Part shown: one piece after another, positions 12,481 through 24,020 of the stretch
Position numbering within the stretch: the first letter of the stretch is position 1
Layout: each line of letters opens with the position of its first letter
Source of the DNA: Punctularia strigosozonata HHB-11173 SS5
Taxonomy: Eukaryota > Basidiomycota > Agaricomycetes > Corticiales > Punctulariaceae
Direction: 5' to 3'
Assembly (NCBI RefSeq): GCF_000264995.1
Contig: NW_006767435.1
Location: 550,042-614,041, forward strand
Length of the DNA stretch: 64,000 nucleotides
Notes under the pieces: generated by a model
Databases searched by the model: none
What the model was told of the DNA's origin: nothing
What the model saw: only the letters and a program-made list of their open reading frames with translations
Position numbers and translations under genes: made by a program

Positions 12481-12766
12481 CGTATCTGGTAGGCTAGTTT
12501 GGGTGATGGTCGTGGTTTATGGTCAAGTTATGCCAAAGCAATAATGTAATCTTGCGAGTGCTTGCGATTGATTTCATCATCGGACGGCAAGACGAAGCAG
12601 GAATGTCGTGAGTATACAGCCACTGCACAGCTTTGTGATTCAATCTGATCCGTACGATCTAGTCAGATCAGTTTCGTAACTTTCGTTCCTTGACTTCAGC
12701 AGTGGTTAGCCTTCACCACTGCAAGGCAGTCGGGTCTGAAATACTTGTTCTCGGGGCTTGTATATT

Positions 12767-14003
12767 ATGACTCCTGTTCCTTACAATGGCCAAGCGATCG
12801 AAGACGACGCTTTCAAGGTCCTGATCACCGGCTTTGGGGTGAGCAGACAGGTCGCCGGTCTGAGTGTCGGCGCGGCCCGCTGACGTCCGGGGCCACTAGC
12901 CCTTCGCAAACATCTCACAGAATCCGTCATGGATGGCGGTCAAGGACCTGCACAATGAGGTACTGGTTGTCGACCCTACTGTCGAGCCAGTTCCTGTTGA
13001 GCCGCCCGCGGCAAGCTTACCGCCGCCACCCAAGCGCGCTCCGCCCCCACAAGGCCCGCTGCCTCCACTTGGTGCAAAGCCGGAACCCCCATCTGACAAG
13101 ATGGACACGACTCCCGACCCTGTGCCAGCGCCAGCGCCTCCGCCCCCACCCCCACCTGCACCCGCGCCTCCCCGAGCGCCCCCCTCTGACCCATCCTCCG
13201 ACCCCATTCCGATCGAGATCGACCGGGACCCGCGTCAAATACACATAACCACGCATCAGGTTCCCGTAATATACCAACACGTACTGGACGAAGTACCTAC
13301 CATGCATACACGCCCGCCCACCTTCAAGCACATGCCCGAACTGACTCCCGAGATACCCGCTCCCGAGAAGGGATACGACTTCGTCTTGCACGTCGGAGTC
13401 GCAGGTCGTGGACCGCTACGGGTGGAACGGAGGGGACACAAGATAGGCTACTTGATGAAGGATATCACCGGCGAGCTGCCACCCATCGTGGCAAAAGCGG
13501 AACTGACGGATCAGGAGAAGGTCGAACTGGCGATGGCGCAAAGGCATCGGGCTGCGAACAACCTAGATGAGAAGGAAGCGAAAGTCGCGGAGGTGCCAAA
13601 CCGCGGGTTCGGTGTTGGGTACGAGAAGATGCCCGCCGAGCTCGAGACAGACATCAACGTGCCAAAGCTCATACACTACATCAAGGAATCTGGGATGGAT
13701 GTGGGTATCACCTCTCCCACACTTGCACACGAACGCTAACCTCCGCAAAAACAGGAAATTTACTCGTCAATGGACGCTGGCTACTATCTGTGTGATTTCA
13801 TCTACTACTGTTCTCTCGCCGAAGCCCAGCGTGCAGTGGCACCCTCTTCCAACTCTCCCAACCACCCCGAAACTCCCGACCGCCCGCGACCAACAAAGGT
13901 CCTTTTCCTGCATGTCCCTCCAGTCGGTCAGCCTTTGAGCACCGAAGAAGTAACAGAAACTATCAAGAAGATCGTGATATGGGTTTGCTCTGGGTTGGTT
14001 TAG
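12767..14003 (+). CDS. Pyroglutamyl-peptidase I-like (family C15) protein with proline-rich insert
   Basis: Cysteine peptidase fold that removes N-terminal pyroglutamate. Exon 1 starts at ATG 12767 and ends in VLITGFG; the next exon continues PFANISQNPSW, the hallmark C15 motif. The nucleophile region reads DAGYYLCDFIYY and the histidine region LFLHVPPVG; the glutamate region is probably VAGRGPLRVERRG. Between beta strands 2 and 3 (about 13000-13205) lies an insert of roughly 70 residues that is mostly Pro and Ala, making the protein about 365 aa against about 215 in bacteria. Introns are near 12840-12898 and 13700-13755. Cysteine and histidine of the active site are present, so activity is possible. 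The last residues IWVCSGLV end at TAG 14001-14003. Confidence 0.85.
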
Positions 14004-14217
14004 GGGCGTGCAATCATAGCCTGACTGTTTTGTATACCAAAGGCACGCAGGTACTAGCTTCACTGGTCCAGAACTGTCGTCGTCCCATGATGCACTATAT
14101 CGTGTAGCTATTATTGGGATCAACATCACATCATGTATGACTATCGTATTGCTGATCTACGGGGAACTATCAACGTGGCATGTCCGTGAGGAAATCAACT
14201 TGCAAGACTCCAATATC

Positions 14218-15686
14218 CTATGAGGCCGGATTGTTGGTAGGCGCTGCTGTGCCTGATATCGGCTTTGGAACGGGCTGGGAAACGGGAGTTGGACCAGCAT
14301 GTCCTCCTGTCACGTTGGGCGTTACTCCGTTCCTCGTCATTATGCTGTTTAAAAGCATCGCCAGCCCATGAGTCTGCGAAGGCTGTAGCATCGCGACGTT
14401 GATTTCGAGGTTCATCATTCGGCCTTCAGAAGTGAGACCACGTAGGATAGCAGCCGGCTGGGGTTGTCCCGAAGTGGGAGCTGGAAGAGCTGCGGCAGAT
14501 ACGGGGAGAATCCCGATCGCGGTAAGGGAGGGGAGGGAGGTAATGGGAAGCTGGACGGGGATGAACCCTGGTGCAACCGTCCCCGCGGGCCGAGATGGGG
14601 TGTAAGCGCTAGAGGGCGTGGAAGCAACAGGAGTGTTCGAGGTAGACATCGTCGTGGTGGAGGTGGAAGCCGAAGGCGCTGCCAACTGTGCGGGGTTGAC
14701 GGTCGATGTAGGCGTTGCGTACACATAAGCTGGACCATATCCCGGGTACCCTGTGACGAAGCTTCCTGGCACCTGTGTGTTGATCGTCGGAGTTGGGCGT
14801 TGGGTCTGCGCGGTGGCGGCTGCGTTCCGAGCGCGCGCTTCCTTCTCAAGCTGGCTCAGGGTGTTGCGAGCTTGACTGAATTCGCTTTTGAGCGCTTGCA
14901 GCGCCGCGCGTTCACTCTCCAGCATGCCGGCTTCGAGGACGTACATCGCGTCCTTCGGCGAAGTCTACGCAGAAGAAAGGATCAGGCCCGTCCACACCGA
15001 CGCCTCGGGTCAACTGAAGGGAATATCACCTTGCCAGCCCTGGTTCGGATGCGACGAAACCTGTCTTCGAGTGCTCGCTTGCGTTTCATACATTGCAACG
15101 CTGTTCGGGTCTCTGCATCGTGCTTCAACTTTGACGCGAAATCAGAACAGATAGCCGTTTCATACCGGATATTTCCTGGCGAAGTAAATCCACTTCGCTC
15201 GCTTTGCCCTTGCCTTTTGCATTTCGCGACGACGAGGCGCTCAAGTCCTCTTTAGGGTGCTGCCAGACGTGATACGGTAGCAATCGAGCCACCGCATCTT
15301 CCGCGTCACGAAAGGGAGTGTCCACGTCCGGTTTGAGCGATGCGTTATGGTCAGATGCTAAGCGTTGCGCTATCCTGATCGATCAACTGAGATTTAGCGA
15401 TGGCCCCCCATTCCGCAACTGCAGTCTCGACATACTGTGCGCCGATCTGATCAACGACCCTCTGTTCTTCACTAGTGCGCCTTATCAATCTGGGCGCATC
15501 GGGCCTTCTGATCACATTCGATGGTGCATTAGGAGGCGCTGCTGGCTGAATCGGAGTGACGGTCTTCTCCGGTACCGCCGCGCGGGCCCATGCGGGCGCA
15601 GACGTCCAAGTGCCATCTCGCGGAGTGAAAGTCGAAGGGGCGGACGGTGAAGCGAATGGTGCAGACGGCCCAGGCGCTTTCGACAT
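14218..15686 (-). CDS. GLTSCR1/BICRA-domain protein, putative SWI/SNF subunit
   Basis: The start MSKAPGPSAPFASP is the complement of 15684-15686. The N-terminus is Pro/Ala/Ser-rich. The conserved block (about 15240-15390) reads RLASDHNASLKPDVDTPF then RDAEDAVARLLPYHVWQ, matching the GLTSCR1 family of chromatin-remodeling subunits. It is followed by a helical, probably coiled-coil segment (ESERAALQALKSEFSQ, LSQLEKEARARN), then a long Ser/Thr/Pro/Ala-rich tail and a last ordered block (MMNLEINVAMLQPS, MLLNSIMTRNGV). The stop is at 14218-14220. The splice that joins the first exon (ending near IGAQ) to the conserved block, around 15360-15475, could not be settled by eye. The role in a SWI/SNF-type complex is known for animal members and inferred here. 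Confidence 0.75.
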
Positions 15687-15866
15687 ACTTGCAGCCGTTG
15701 TGGTTGTTTTGCTACGTACGCGCTCGTGACCGCGAGAAAGGCGAAACGTGGTCACGTAGACGCTCGCGCAGCCGGGCGCTAACTTACTAAACTCTAATTT
15801 CGAACGGTGACGACGCAAAAATCAAGGACAGCACAGAGGGCGAACAGATGAGATCACAATCATGTG

Positions 15867-18326
15867 CTATGATACCGTAGTAATCGGAACTCCATGCGCT
15901 ACTGTTTGATTTCTTGCGATCATCTGCATGACTTTCTTCAGATATTCGCTGGCATCCTTCACCTCCTCCACGTTGCTCTGGACGATCTGCTCCAAGTAGT
16001 CTTTCGCGAGCTCCAGGTCCCCATTGAGTTGCTGCACCTGCTGGCGCGCGACGTAAAGGGCAGACTGAGAGTACTCTGCGATCGGTTTTCCTGGGATGGA
16101 TAATGAGTGGTGTACGGACGACGCAGTCATCAATAACTCTTACCGGTTGCCCGAGCGACTTCTACCACCCGTCGATGATGTGCCGTGGCCTCTGTGAACT
16201 CTCCGATCGAGTCAAATAATTTTGCGACTTTCACGTGTATGGAAGGATCGTTCGGGTCCGCGCCGGCAATAAGGGCTCGCTTGTAGCATTCGATCGCCTC
16301 GCGAGTCCTAACGGAGATGTGAGCGAGGACATGGACGGCAGGGTGCAAGTCACAGACCGGCCTAGTTCTTCATAGCACTGTGCTTGGGCCTGCCACATGC
16401 GGGTATCATAGGGCCTATAGATGACAGATCACGAGGATGCGTCTGAATTCATCACGAATGACATACCGCAGAGCCGTGGCCCGATGGAAATAGTAAAGAG
16501 CGTATTGATGCATGTTCAGTAACTCGTACGCCTGTCCGAGTCCGAACCATGCGCGGTAATCCTTTCGGTTGGTTTCTTTGGACATGTCACAGCGACGTGA
16601 GAGAAACGCGGGAAGCGAGAATCGATGGGCTCACCGACGGCTCTTCGGTAGGATTCGATAGCTGCGTGCGAATTTTTCATCTCCACGTACTCGTGCCCTA
16701 TCAGCGTCCAAGCCGAAGTGTAGGTCCTGTCGAGGAGCACCGCCCGCTTAAAGTACTTGATAGCCCGCTCGTGTTCTCCTCGCAGAGAATAGTGGTTTCC
16801 TGGAATCCGCAGTCGAGAGAGGTATGTCAGCATTACGAATAGTGGAGCAGAAGCGACATGCTAGAACGAGGAGACAGAATTTGCCAGGCTACTTACCAAC
16901 GATACACATTGTCTCAGGACGATCCTTATCCAGGTTCAAGAACTCGCGGGCGACCCTGGATAACTTCAGCCGATGGTCCTGTACGTAGAGAATGTTCGAG
17001 TAGATGTCCATGTCATCGATACGGAATGGGTCCATCTGAATTATTTGCTCGAACTGCATCTCTGCGGCGGCGAAGTCTGTGGCACCATCACTTCGAATAT
17101 AATTCACAAGGAGTCTGAACTTGTCTCACCATGCATATTGTATAACACAGTCGCACGGAGTGCTTTGACCCAGCAACTGGTAGGGAAATGTGTGGGTTGC
17201 AGCAATGCGTCACAAACGGCAATATCTTCTTCTGTTGGACTTTGCAACTCATTCATGATCTTGATCTGGAAAAATTGAACAAGGGGATGGTTGGGGGGCA
17301 GGGGTATCAGCGGTATCAGGGCCGCGAGCTAGACGAAGGAACCGGCTTAGACTCTCCTCAGGTGCTGAACAGTTTCCCGTACCTCGTTGGCATCTTCTAC
17401 GCAATCCTTGAGTATGAGCCACGTCGACCAGTTCCAGGGGTATGCAGCAATAGACAGCAGAGCTGCTTCGATGGCTTCCTCTCGCCGCGATAATCGGTAG
17501 AGAAACAAGGCTCGCCTATTCGCTTTCAGAGGGGCAGAGGTGGATGCAACTGCCCAAGTACTCACAGAAACAAGATCCATGGGTCGCCCGTAAGCACAAC
17601 CTTATCACACAAGCTCTGGAGGCCCTTATTGATGGGGGCAACGGGTTGTCCTCGCTTGCCTGACGTAGTTTGGTAAGTTTTAGACGTATGCGTATACCAT
17701 GTTATAAGTCACCGTCTAATGCGTGCCAATCGTTCAATGCTTTCTTTTCTGCCGCCTTCATCCAAGTCACGCACGATACATTGTGAAAGGCATGGATTCA
17801 CCTACCAGGTACTGAGAATAGTGAGCGAGAAAAGCAGCCTTGGGTCCGACACACCCTGTCAGCATGAAAGCGGCTCTCTGAAACTCCTTGGCCTCCATAC
17901 ACGCTCGCGCCACGTCGACTTTATCTTCATCCTGTATATCGAGGACGTTATCTCCTAGCCATGGGTGCGAGTTCGGGGCCATAGGATGGCTGCTAGTACC
18001 GCCCTCAATGGTCGTGGTTGTTGATGGGGATCCCTGAAGGTCGAACGATATGTTCATCGGAGGCGAACGCGGGCGTGCCGGCGTCGAGGTGTTGAAACCA
18101 TTGTGGATGGGCTGATCCGTCGCTTGCGGCTGTCTTAAGTGGCTGGGGAGTGCCAAGTAAAGCTCTGATGCCCTTGAATGCGTTCGAATATCCTTTTGAG
18201 CCTGGCTAACCAGTCGTTTGCTCACCACTTGGAGGCATAGAGGAGGCCGCGATCCCGACAGTCCTTGACGGCCCTTCGAATGTTCGCGGCCATCTCCCGA
18301 TCCGGCTGCAGGCTCACTCCGGCCAT
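15867..18326 (-). CDS. CDC23: Anaphase-promoting complex subunit 8 (Cdc23)
   Basis: TPR scaffold subunit of the APC/C ubiquitin ligase. The start [12 protein letters not shown] is the complement of 18324-18326 and runs into [20 protein letters not shown], the conserved N-terminal block of APC8. A Ser/Thr/Pro-rich linker is followed by [17 protein letters not shown] and then serial TPR units: [93 protein letters not shown], and others. The [12 protein letters not shown] signature separates Cdc23 from Cdc27 and Cdc16. About ten short introns are needed. The C-terminus ends GVPITTVS at 15867. Divergent from ALG14. Confidence 0.93.
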
Positions 18327-18623
18327 AATGTCGCCCTTCGAAGACCAACAGTGTGGTCAATGGCTGAAGTGTAGAAAACCCGTAGCGGTGTTCGATAATG
18401 AACGGGACGTTGAGCGGAACGCGTCGCGTTCGACGCGAACCCCGCGCGTGACGTTCTTGCGTACTTTGCCACGGCCGCACAGTGGCCATCATCGTAGCTG
18501 CAGAACACTGCTCGCATGCTCTGCTCTGGTTTACTGCACTGTGTGCCTGTTGCCATAGCTGAACAATCGCTTATATCGTGCGCTTGACTTCGGGCCGACT
18601 ATCGGCCTGTAGCGTTCCGTGAC

Positions 18624-19563
18624 ATGTTCTCAGCCCTGGGTGTTGTTGTGCTACTATCATTCGCCGCGCTACTGAGAATACTCTGCATCTTGCCTCGCGA
18701 GAAGAAATCGCTGCAAGCAGGCTCTCGTCAACACGCATGTAGCCTTGCTGTATTTCTCGGTTCTGGTAAGCCAAACATTTGCGCCAAGGCCTGATATATG
18801 TCAACTACCGGTTCTAGGTGGCCATACCAGCGAAGCACTCACGCTCGTCTCTACCCTGGATTTCAATCGCTACTGTCCGAGGATCTATATAGTAAGCGAA
18901 GGCGATGCCTTAAGTACCAACAAAGCCAAAAGCTTGGAGGCACGGAAGGCATCGACAATGTCCGACGGCGGGAGCGCAGTACCTGTATGTGCCTTACCTG
19001 TTCGTTGGATGCCTCATGCAACACCGCCTTCCATTCAGGGGAAACAGGCTCCCTATCGAATCATCACCATCCCACGCGCACGGCGGGTGCATCAACCATT
19101 CGTCACAACGCCCCCGACGGCCCTTGTTTCCCTCCTGTCCAGCTGGAGCCTCATGCTCCAACCGGGCCGAAGTGGGATCGATGGAGCGTTCCCGGAGGTT
19201 TTGCTGCTCAATGGTCCAGGCACCTGCGTGGTGCTCTGCATCGCGACATATCTGAACCGCGTCAGTACACCCTCGGCGAGACCGTCTTGGCTTGGAAACC
19301 TTAGATAAACTTTGACGCCACGACGACAGTTCTTCGGGATCCGCTCTCCTCGGCTCATTTATGTCGAATCCTTCGCTCGGGTTAGGACCCTGTCGTTATC
19401 CGGAAGGCTACTGAGACCTTTCGTTGACCTGGGAGTACATGCCGTTACTTCTTCCCCTTGGAGCTTGCTCTAACTGTCATATGCGTAATTTAGCTTCATC
19501 GTTCAATGGCCGGAGCTTCTGCAGGACGGTGGGAGAGGGCTGTATCGTGGATGGCTCGTGTAA
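18624..19563 (+). CDS. ALG14: ALG14, UDP-GlcNAc transferase membrane subunit
   Basis: Anchors catalytic Alg13 at the ER face to add the second GlcNAc to dolichol-PP-GlcNAc. Exon 1 starts at ATG 18624 with an N-terminal membrane segment (FSALGVVVLLSFAALLRILC) and basic residues. The exon junction near 18765-18818 recreates GSGGHTSEAL, the glycine motif. Next come CPRIYIVSEGDALSTNKAK, then YRIITIPRARRVHQPF, LLLNGPGTCVVLCIATYLNR, and SPRLIYVESFARVRTLSLSG, all in family order. The last exon encodes QWPELLQDG and YRGWLV with stop 19561-19563. Introns lie near 18768-18818, 18980-19050, 19261-19325 and 19430-19500. The start faces the APC8 start with 297 bp between. The 3' gap 19564-20010 before the convergent U2AF35 gene contains no feature I recognise. 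Confidence 0.9.
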
Positions 19564-20010
19564 TAAATGACCATCGGTATATTCGATCACATAGTGTCAA
19601 GAGCACCGACATGCGATTCTACGGGTATTCCGACGTTAATGCCGAACTGTTGTCCGTCGGAAATCCGGATATTAATTATCGTGTTTCATACGGCTGTAAC
19701 GCAGGAGCGTCGTCGCGTGCTTTTGCTCCCCGGCCAATCGCGGCGGTCTTCACAAATGCCGGCGGTGGGCCGGGTCTGGTTCTGTCGCGTGGGATGGGCT
19801 TGGCGAGCACCCGCCTCTTACTTCGATGCGCGGCATTCTCCATCCCTTCAGTCGATGGCTGTTGAGATGCCTGCGGCATGCGGATTCACTTCTGGTCAAC
19901 GTCTGAGACGTGCAGGACAGTTGTCAGATAAAATCTTCGGCTGACGATAGGCATACAAAGGGATCAGCGTAGCCGCGATGTACCGTAAAGCAAGCTCCAA
20001 GACTGTCACC

Positions 20011-20976
20011 CTAAACCGCCTTCCTGGTCCACCTATCCTCGCCTTCCGTCTTTCTGGTCCACCGGTCCTCCCCGTCTTTTCCGCCTCGTCGAGAAGGAGG
20101 GCTCGCGCTCCGTCTTTTGCTCGGGACCCATCCTTCTGTAGCTTGACCGGCCGTGGCAGGATTGAGACGCCGCTCCAAGCGCTGCCCGTGTTTCAGTGAC
20201 TTCACGAGCTCCTTCGACGCTAGCCTGAGATGCATAAAGTTGCAGAATCCACCACGGTTGCATTCCCCGTTCTCATTCTGACGGCAGCATGCTTCGCGAA
20301 AGTCGGTAACGGGTGACAATTCGGCATAAAGTGGACGCCCTGTGGGACATCAGAGGAGTCAGAGTGCGAACAGGGTGAGACCTGAGAGAGAGCGTCGAAG
20401 CAAAGCACAATACGTACCTGCGTACCAGCGATTGTTCAGGTTGTCCACGGCAGCTTGCGCCTCCGTCTCCCATTCATATCGTGCGTAAACGTTCCCAATG
20501 AGGTGATCCCCGACATTGTCACATACCTGGGTATGGACACAAGCGATCAGCTCCGCTCCGAGGATATGAACAGCCAGAACAAATTAACGCACATGGAGCT
20601 CCAACAGATGTCCAAATTTTGACAGTTCGCAGTACAGGTCTTCGTACACGGCATCGAAGCCCTCTTGCAGCTGCTGCTCGGTGAGCTGGCAGACGGGGTC
20701 GTGGGCGGGGTTATGGTACACATTCGGGAGCAGGATAGTCTGGGAGAACGACGGCTTGATATGCTTCCTGGAACAGCGGTCGCCGTGTCTGCATGCTCCA
20801 ATCTTCCAGATTTCGTTAGCTCATCCCTGTGGGGTGATGCATGACGGTGACAAACCTTGTAGTAAAACGAACAGTTAACGCGGTCTTGTTCCGTGCCGAA
20901 GATGTTAGCCTGGCATGGCGCAATGAGCAAGATCACAATATTTGCCGCGAATCATACGTACCAGATGTGATGCCAT
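20011..20976 (-). CDS. U2AF small subunit (U2AF35)
   Basis: Recognises the AG at the 3' splice site together with U2AF65. The first coding exon is only MASHL (start complement of 20974-20976), then ANIFGTEQDRVNCSFYYK. The first CCCH finger continues IGACRHGDRCSRKH after an intron. The RRM carries LLELHVCDNVGDHLIGNVYARYE and a WETEAQAAVDNLNNRWY segment. The second finger reads FREACCRQNENGECNRGGFC followed by NFMHLRL. The tail is short and basic, lacks a long RS region, and carries a doubled EDRWTRK block just before the stop at 20011. About four introns are present. Identity is secure. Confidence 0.93.
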
Positions 20977-22427
20977 GATGGTCTCGAAATAAGTGGTGAA
21001 GTACGAATGTCGAGCGTGTCGAAGGATGCCCGGTCGGAAAAGGCGTTGGTAGAGGCGCCCAAGTGTATTACGTAATTGACGCGATGACAAAGCAGCGGAC
21101 TCATTCAGTCGAGCTCGCTGTTGGTCTTGTTGAAGGTTATCAGCGATGAGCAAAAAGTTTTCCGGATCGTTCCAGTCAATTTTCGAACTTGCCGTAGCAG
21201 ACCAAAATCCGAAATCGAAACTGGTGCTATTTCTCATATCTTCTCGTAACATTTACTGCTCTCTGGATTGCTGAGCCTGGACCGGAGTTCTGGGCACGAC
21301 CTCCAACCCGAGTATTCCGCCCAATACAGGACAATGCCCAACGATTGGATATTTCGAAGGTCCTCGTGCGCTAGCTATCCTCTGATACGATACGGAGTAG
21401 CTTTACACAGAACACGCCCGCAAGCATCAAGAGCGTCAAGAATAGCTGAGTAGTCCAGACTTTCTTCATTCTTAGCAGATGGGCCTGCCCAGAAACTAAT
21501 CTCTGGACCTCCGAAGGTATGTAATTGGATGATGGCTTTCGAGCCAAGATGTTGATCGTCTTTGAGACTTGTTGTGGCCCGATGTTCTCAGGTATTCTGC
21601 ACCATGACACGTCTTGAATACGCGGCTACTGCCGGAAAACGGGTGGCAAACATGCCTGGGCTATGGCGTTCGCAAACCTGTTCAAGGAATCCCACTCCGA
21701 TAAACCCATGCTATGCGAAAGGTCTTGTGCAGACTCCGCTAGGGACCCTAGTGATCCCAGTGCATACACCCGATCTTCTCTGAAATCCGGTCTACCGCAG
21801 CCCTATCCCGCAACTTCAAGTTGGGGATGGATTGTAGAGCTCGTTTACGAGGCTCATCCTGCCTCGCGGTCGTGATAGTGTCAAAGAATGACACCCACGT
21901 CTCTCCGGTGTTTGCGAACTTGTGAAGCCCCGATGGCCCGATCTCCGGTGAGGACGTGGCGGGCTGTCGCTTACTATGCCGACTTTCTCTAAGATGCGTG
22001 ACGTTATTTCCGACGAAGATGTGACTAAAAAGCTTCGGCATTATGATCCATATGGCCATCAGGCATCCTTCGTCTCCGACCACGGCGTATTTCTGCCTGA
22101 AATGTCGCAGGTGGACTACCCATCTTGTTTCGTGTTGGATAACAGGAGAGAGAATAGAGTAGCCGATAGCCGTTCTAGCTCGCCGCGAATCCTTCGCTCT
22201 GACGCTCAATCCACGATCCTTCGAAGATGTAACGCGCAATGTCCAATAGATTCCAGACTGCTATCCAAGACGACCAAGGCTATAATTTATCTTCCAAATC
22301 ATCAAGCACGCACAAGTCTACAACATAGTGATACAATCATACATGATGGACCATCATCTGCCAGTCCATTATCCAAGCTCGGTATCTTAGACAGGATCGG
22401 ATGTGCGGACCAGAGCGCATGCATGCG
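20977..22427. other. Gene-free stretch between U2AF35 and zinc-cluster gene
   Basis: About 1.45 kb. The part next to 20976 should contain the U2AF35 promoter and leader. Overlapping frames on both strands around 21750-22440 reach about 150 codons but show no family motif, no convincing splice context and mutual overlap, so no gene is called. Confidence 0.45.
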
Positions 22428-24020
22428 TCAGCCATGATGGGGTACCGCGGATTGAGGATGAGTTCGTGGGTCCCAAGACATGAAGGCGTCCCCCCCGCCA
22501 GTCGGGGTCGGTATTCCAGAGCCCATTGGACCCCACTGAGGCATCGAGTGCAAGGAACGGGGAGATACAGTGCCCAGTCCGGGTGAATGATTGACCGAAT
22601 GCTCTCCTCGCTTGGACGCATGCATAATACGAGGAGAGAGATGGTTCGGACTGGCAGGTACCCCGCGTGAAGATAATGTCGATGCGATGTCCGGCGGTGT
22701 GAGTATATTCCCGAGGGTATTTCTACAGATTTGTCAGCACGACAATTACCGAGGGCGGAGAAGGAGAACATACGTCGTGAGGAGATCAAGCTCCGCGATA
22801 CGCTGGAGTAAATGGCAGTAAGATCCGGAGCAGTGATGTGAGGAGCGCGACAGAATGTCAGCAGCCCGACGCAGACGCAAGGAAAGTTCCAACAGCGCGT
22901 GGTAGTTCGTCGGCTCTGTCAAACACGCGCAATGAGCTTGCATGGCGGTCTGAGTGTCACAGAGCTCATGAAAAGCGATATCGCTCGGAGTATGCCCGGC
23001 ATTCATCGGGCTTGATCCTTCCGCGAAATGATCTGGCATGGACTCGAGTATGCCTTCGTGCACATCAACCAAGCCTTGGCATGATACCGCCAAGAGGGAC
23101 GCCAAGTCTTGGTCGAGCCCAAAGTGAGCGGCCGCGTCACCATGGTTCATGTCTGGCGGGAAGTCCTGTATCGGAGTGCGCGCAGAGGGCGACGGGGTAC
23201 CGCTGACGGGAGATGGGAGACTGAACGGCGGAAAATATGAGCCACCGTTGGCGATGTCAACGGCCAAGATTGGAGGGGATAGCGAAGACGTAGAGGAGCA
23301 GGGCGAGGTTTGATTGAGTGGAGCGGCAGCGGTGCTCGACATCCCCTGTCCCTTGCGCGTTGGCGCACTCTGCGAGCGGGGACGCCATAACTGGTTCGCT
23401 GATGTATCGCCGTTCAAGGTAGGAAGCACCCAGCGTGGATGAGGTTTGTTTTTCAGCTAAGGAGTGGGGCGTGAGTGGAAACGAGCGAAGATGAGATGAA
23501 CCTTGCTGACCTCCCTGATCACGCCTTCCAGCTCCGCGACTCGTCGCTTGAGCCTTGCTTGCTCGTCTTGGGTATCGCTGCTTTATAGCGAAGTGCATCG
23601 GCGGTTTGTCAAACATACTAATCTGGGGTTATCTACCTTTGTTGTGGGTCATCCACCTCATACACACACTGCGTTGCAGATATCAGTATGCAATGCTGGG
23701 CCCAATAGGTACAACGCACGAGGCCGGTCTAGTGTAAAAATGGTCAACATCTTGATTGAAGCAACAAATCACCGGTACTTACCAACCCTAGTTGCGTGCA
23801 TCTGGTGCACGGCCGTTTCCTATCGCACTATGCATTTTATTAGGTCTGTTCGACAACAGATCATGTATACTGCAGAGCCTACCATCCTCTTCGACTTGAA
23901 GCAATTAAGACAAGATTTTGTTGCTCTATTACGGGGGCGCTTGCGATGATCGCCGTCCGGAGCTGGAGTGGTCCGCTGAACGAGAGAACGTTTTTTAGTG
24001 GTCGAAGCTTCGGGAGTCAT
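22428..24020 (-). CDS. Zn2Cys6 (Gal4-type) transcription factor with a 9-nt microexon
   Basis: Nuclear DNA-binding regulator. The start MTPEASTTKK is the complement of 24018-24020. Exon 1 (23883-24020) gives CLNCFKSKRM. The next exon (23783-23827) gives CDRKRPCTRCTQLGL. A 9-nt exon (23720-23728) gives TGL, and the following exon begins CVYEVDDPQQR. Joined, this gives the canonical spacing C-x2-C-x6-C-x5-C-x2-C-x8-C. A leucine-type helix follows (RLKRRVAELEGVIREV), then a Ser/Pro-rich region, a helical region rich in His and Cys (ELCDTQTAMQAHCACL, LLELSLRLRRAADIL), and a Gly/Pro-rich tail ending SAVPHHG at 22428. An intron near 22720-22768 joins TT to NTLGNILTPPD. I see no typical fungal_trans middle region. 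Target genes unknown. Confidence 0.85.

Noticed and set aside
12896-13207. Gly-rich frame on the reverse strand
   Set aside because: It is the complement of the proline-rich insert of the C15 protein.
21748-22437. Frames of about 150 codons on both strands
   Set aside because: They overlap each other with no recognised motif or conserved block.
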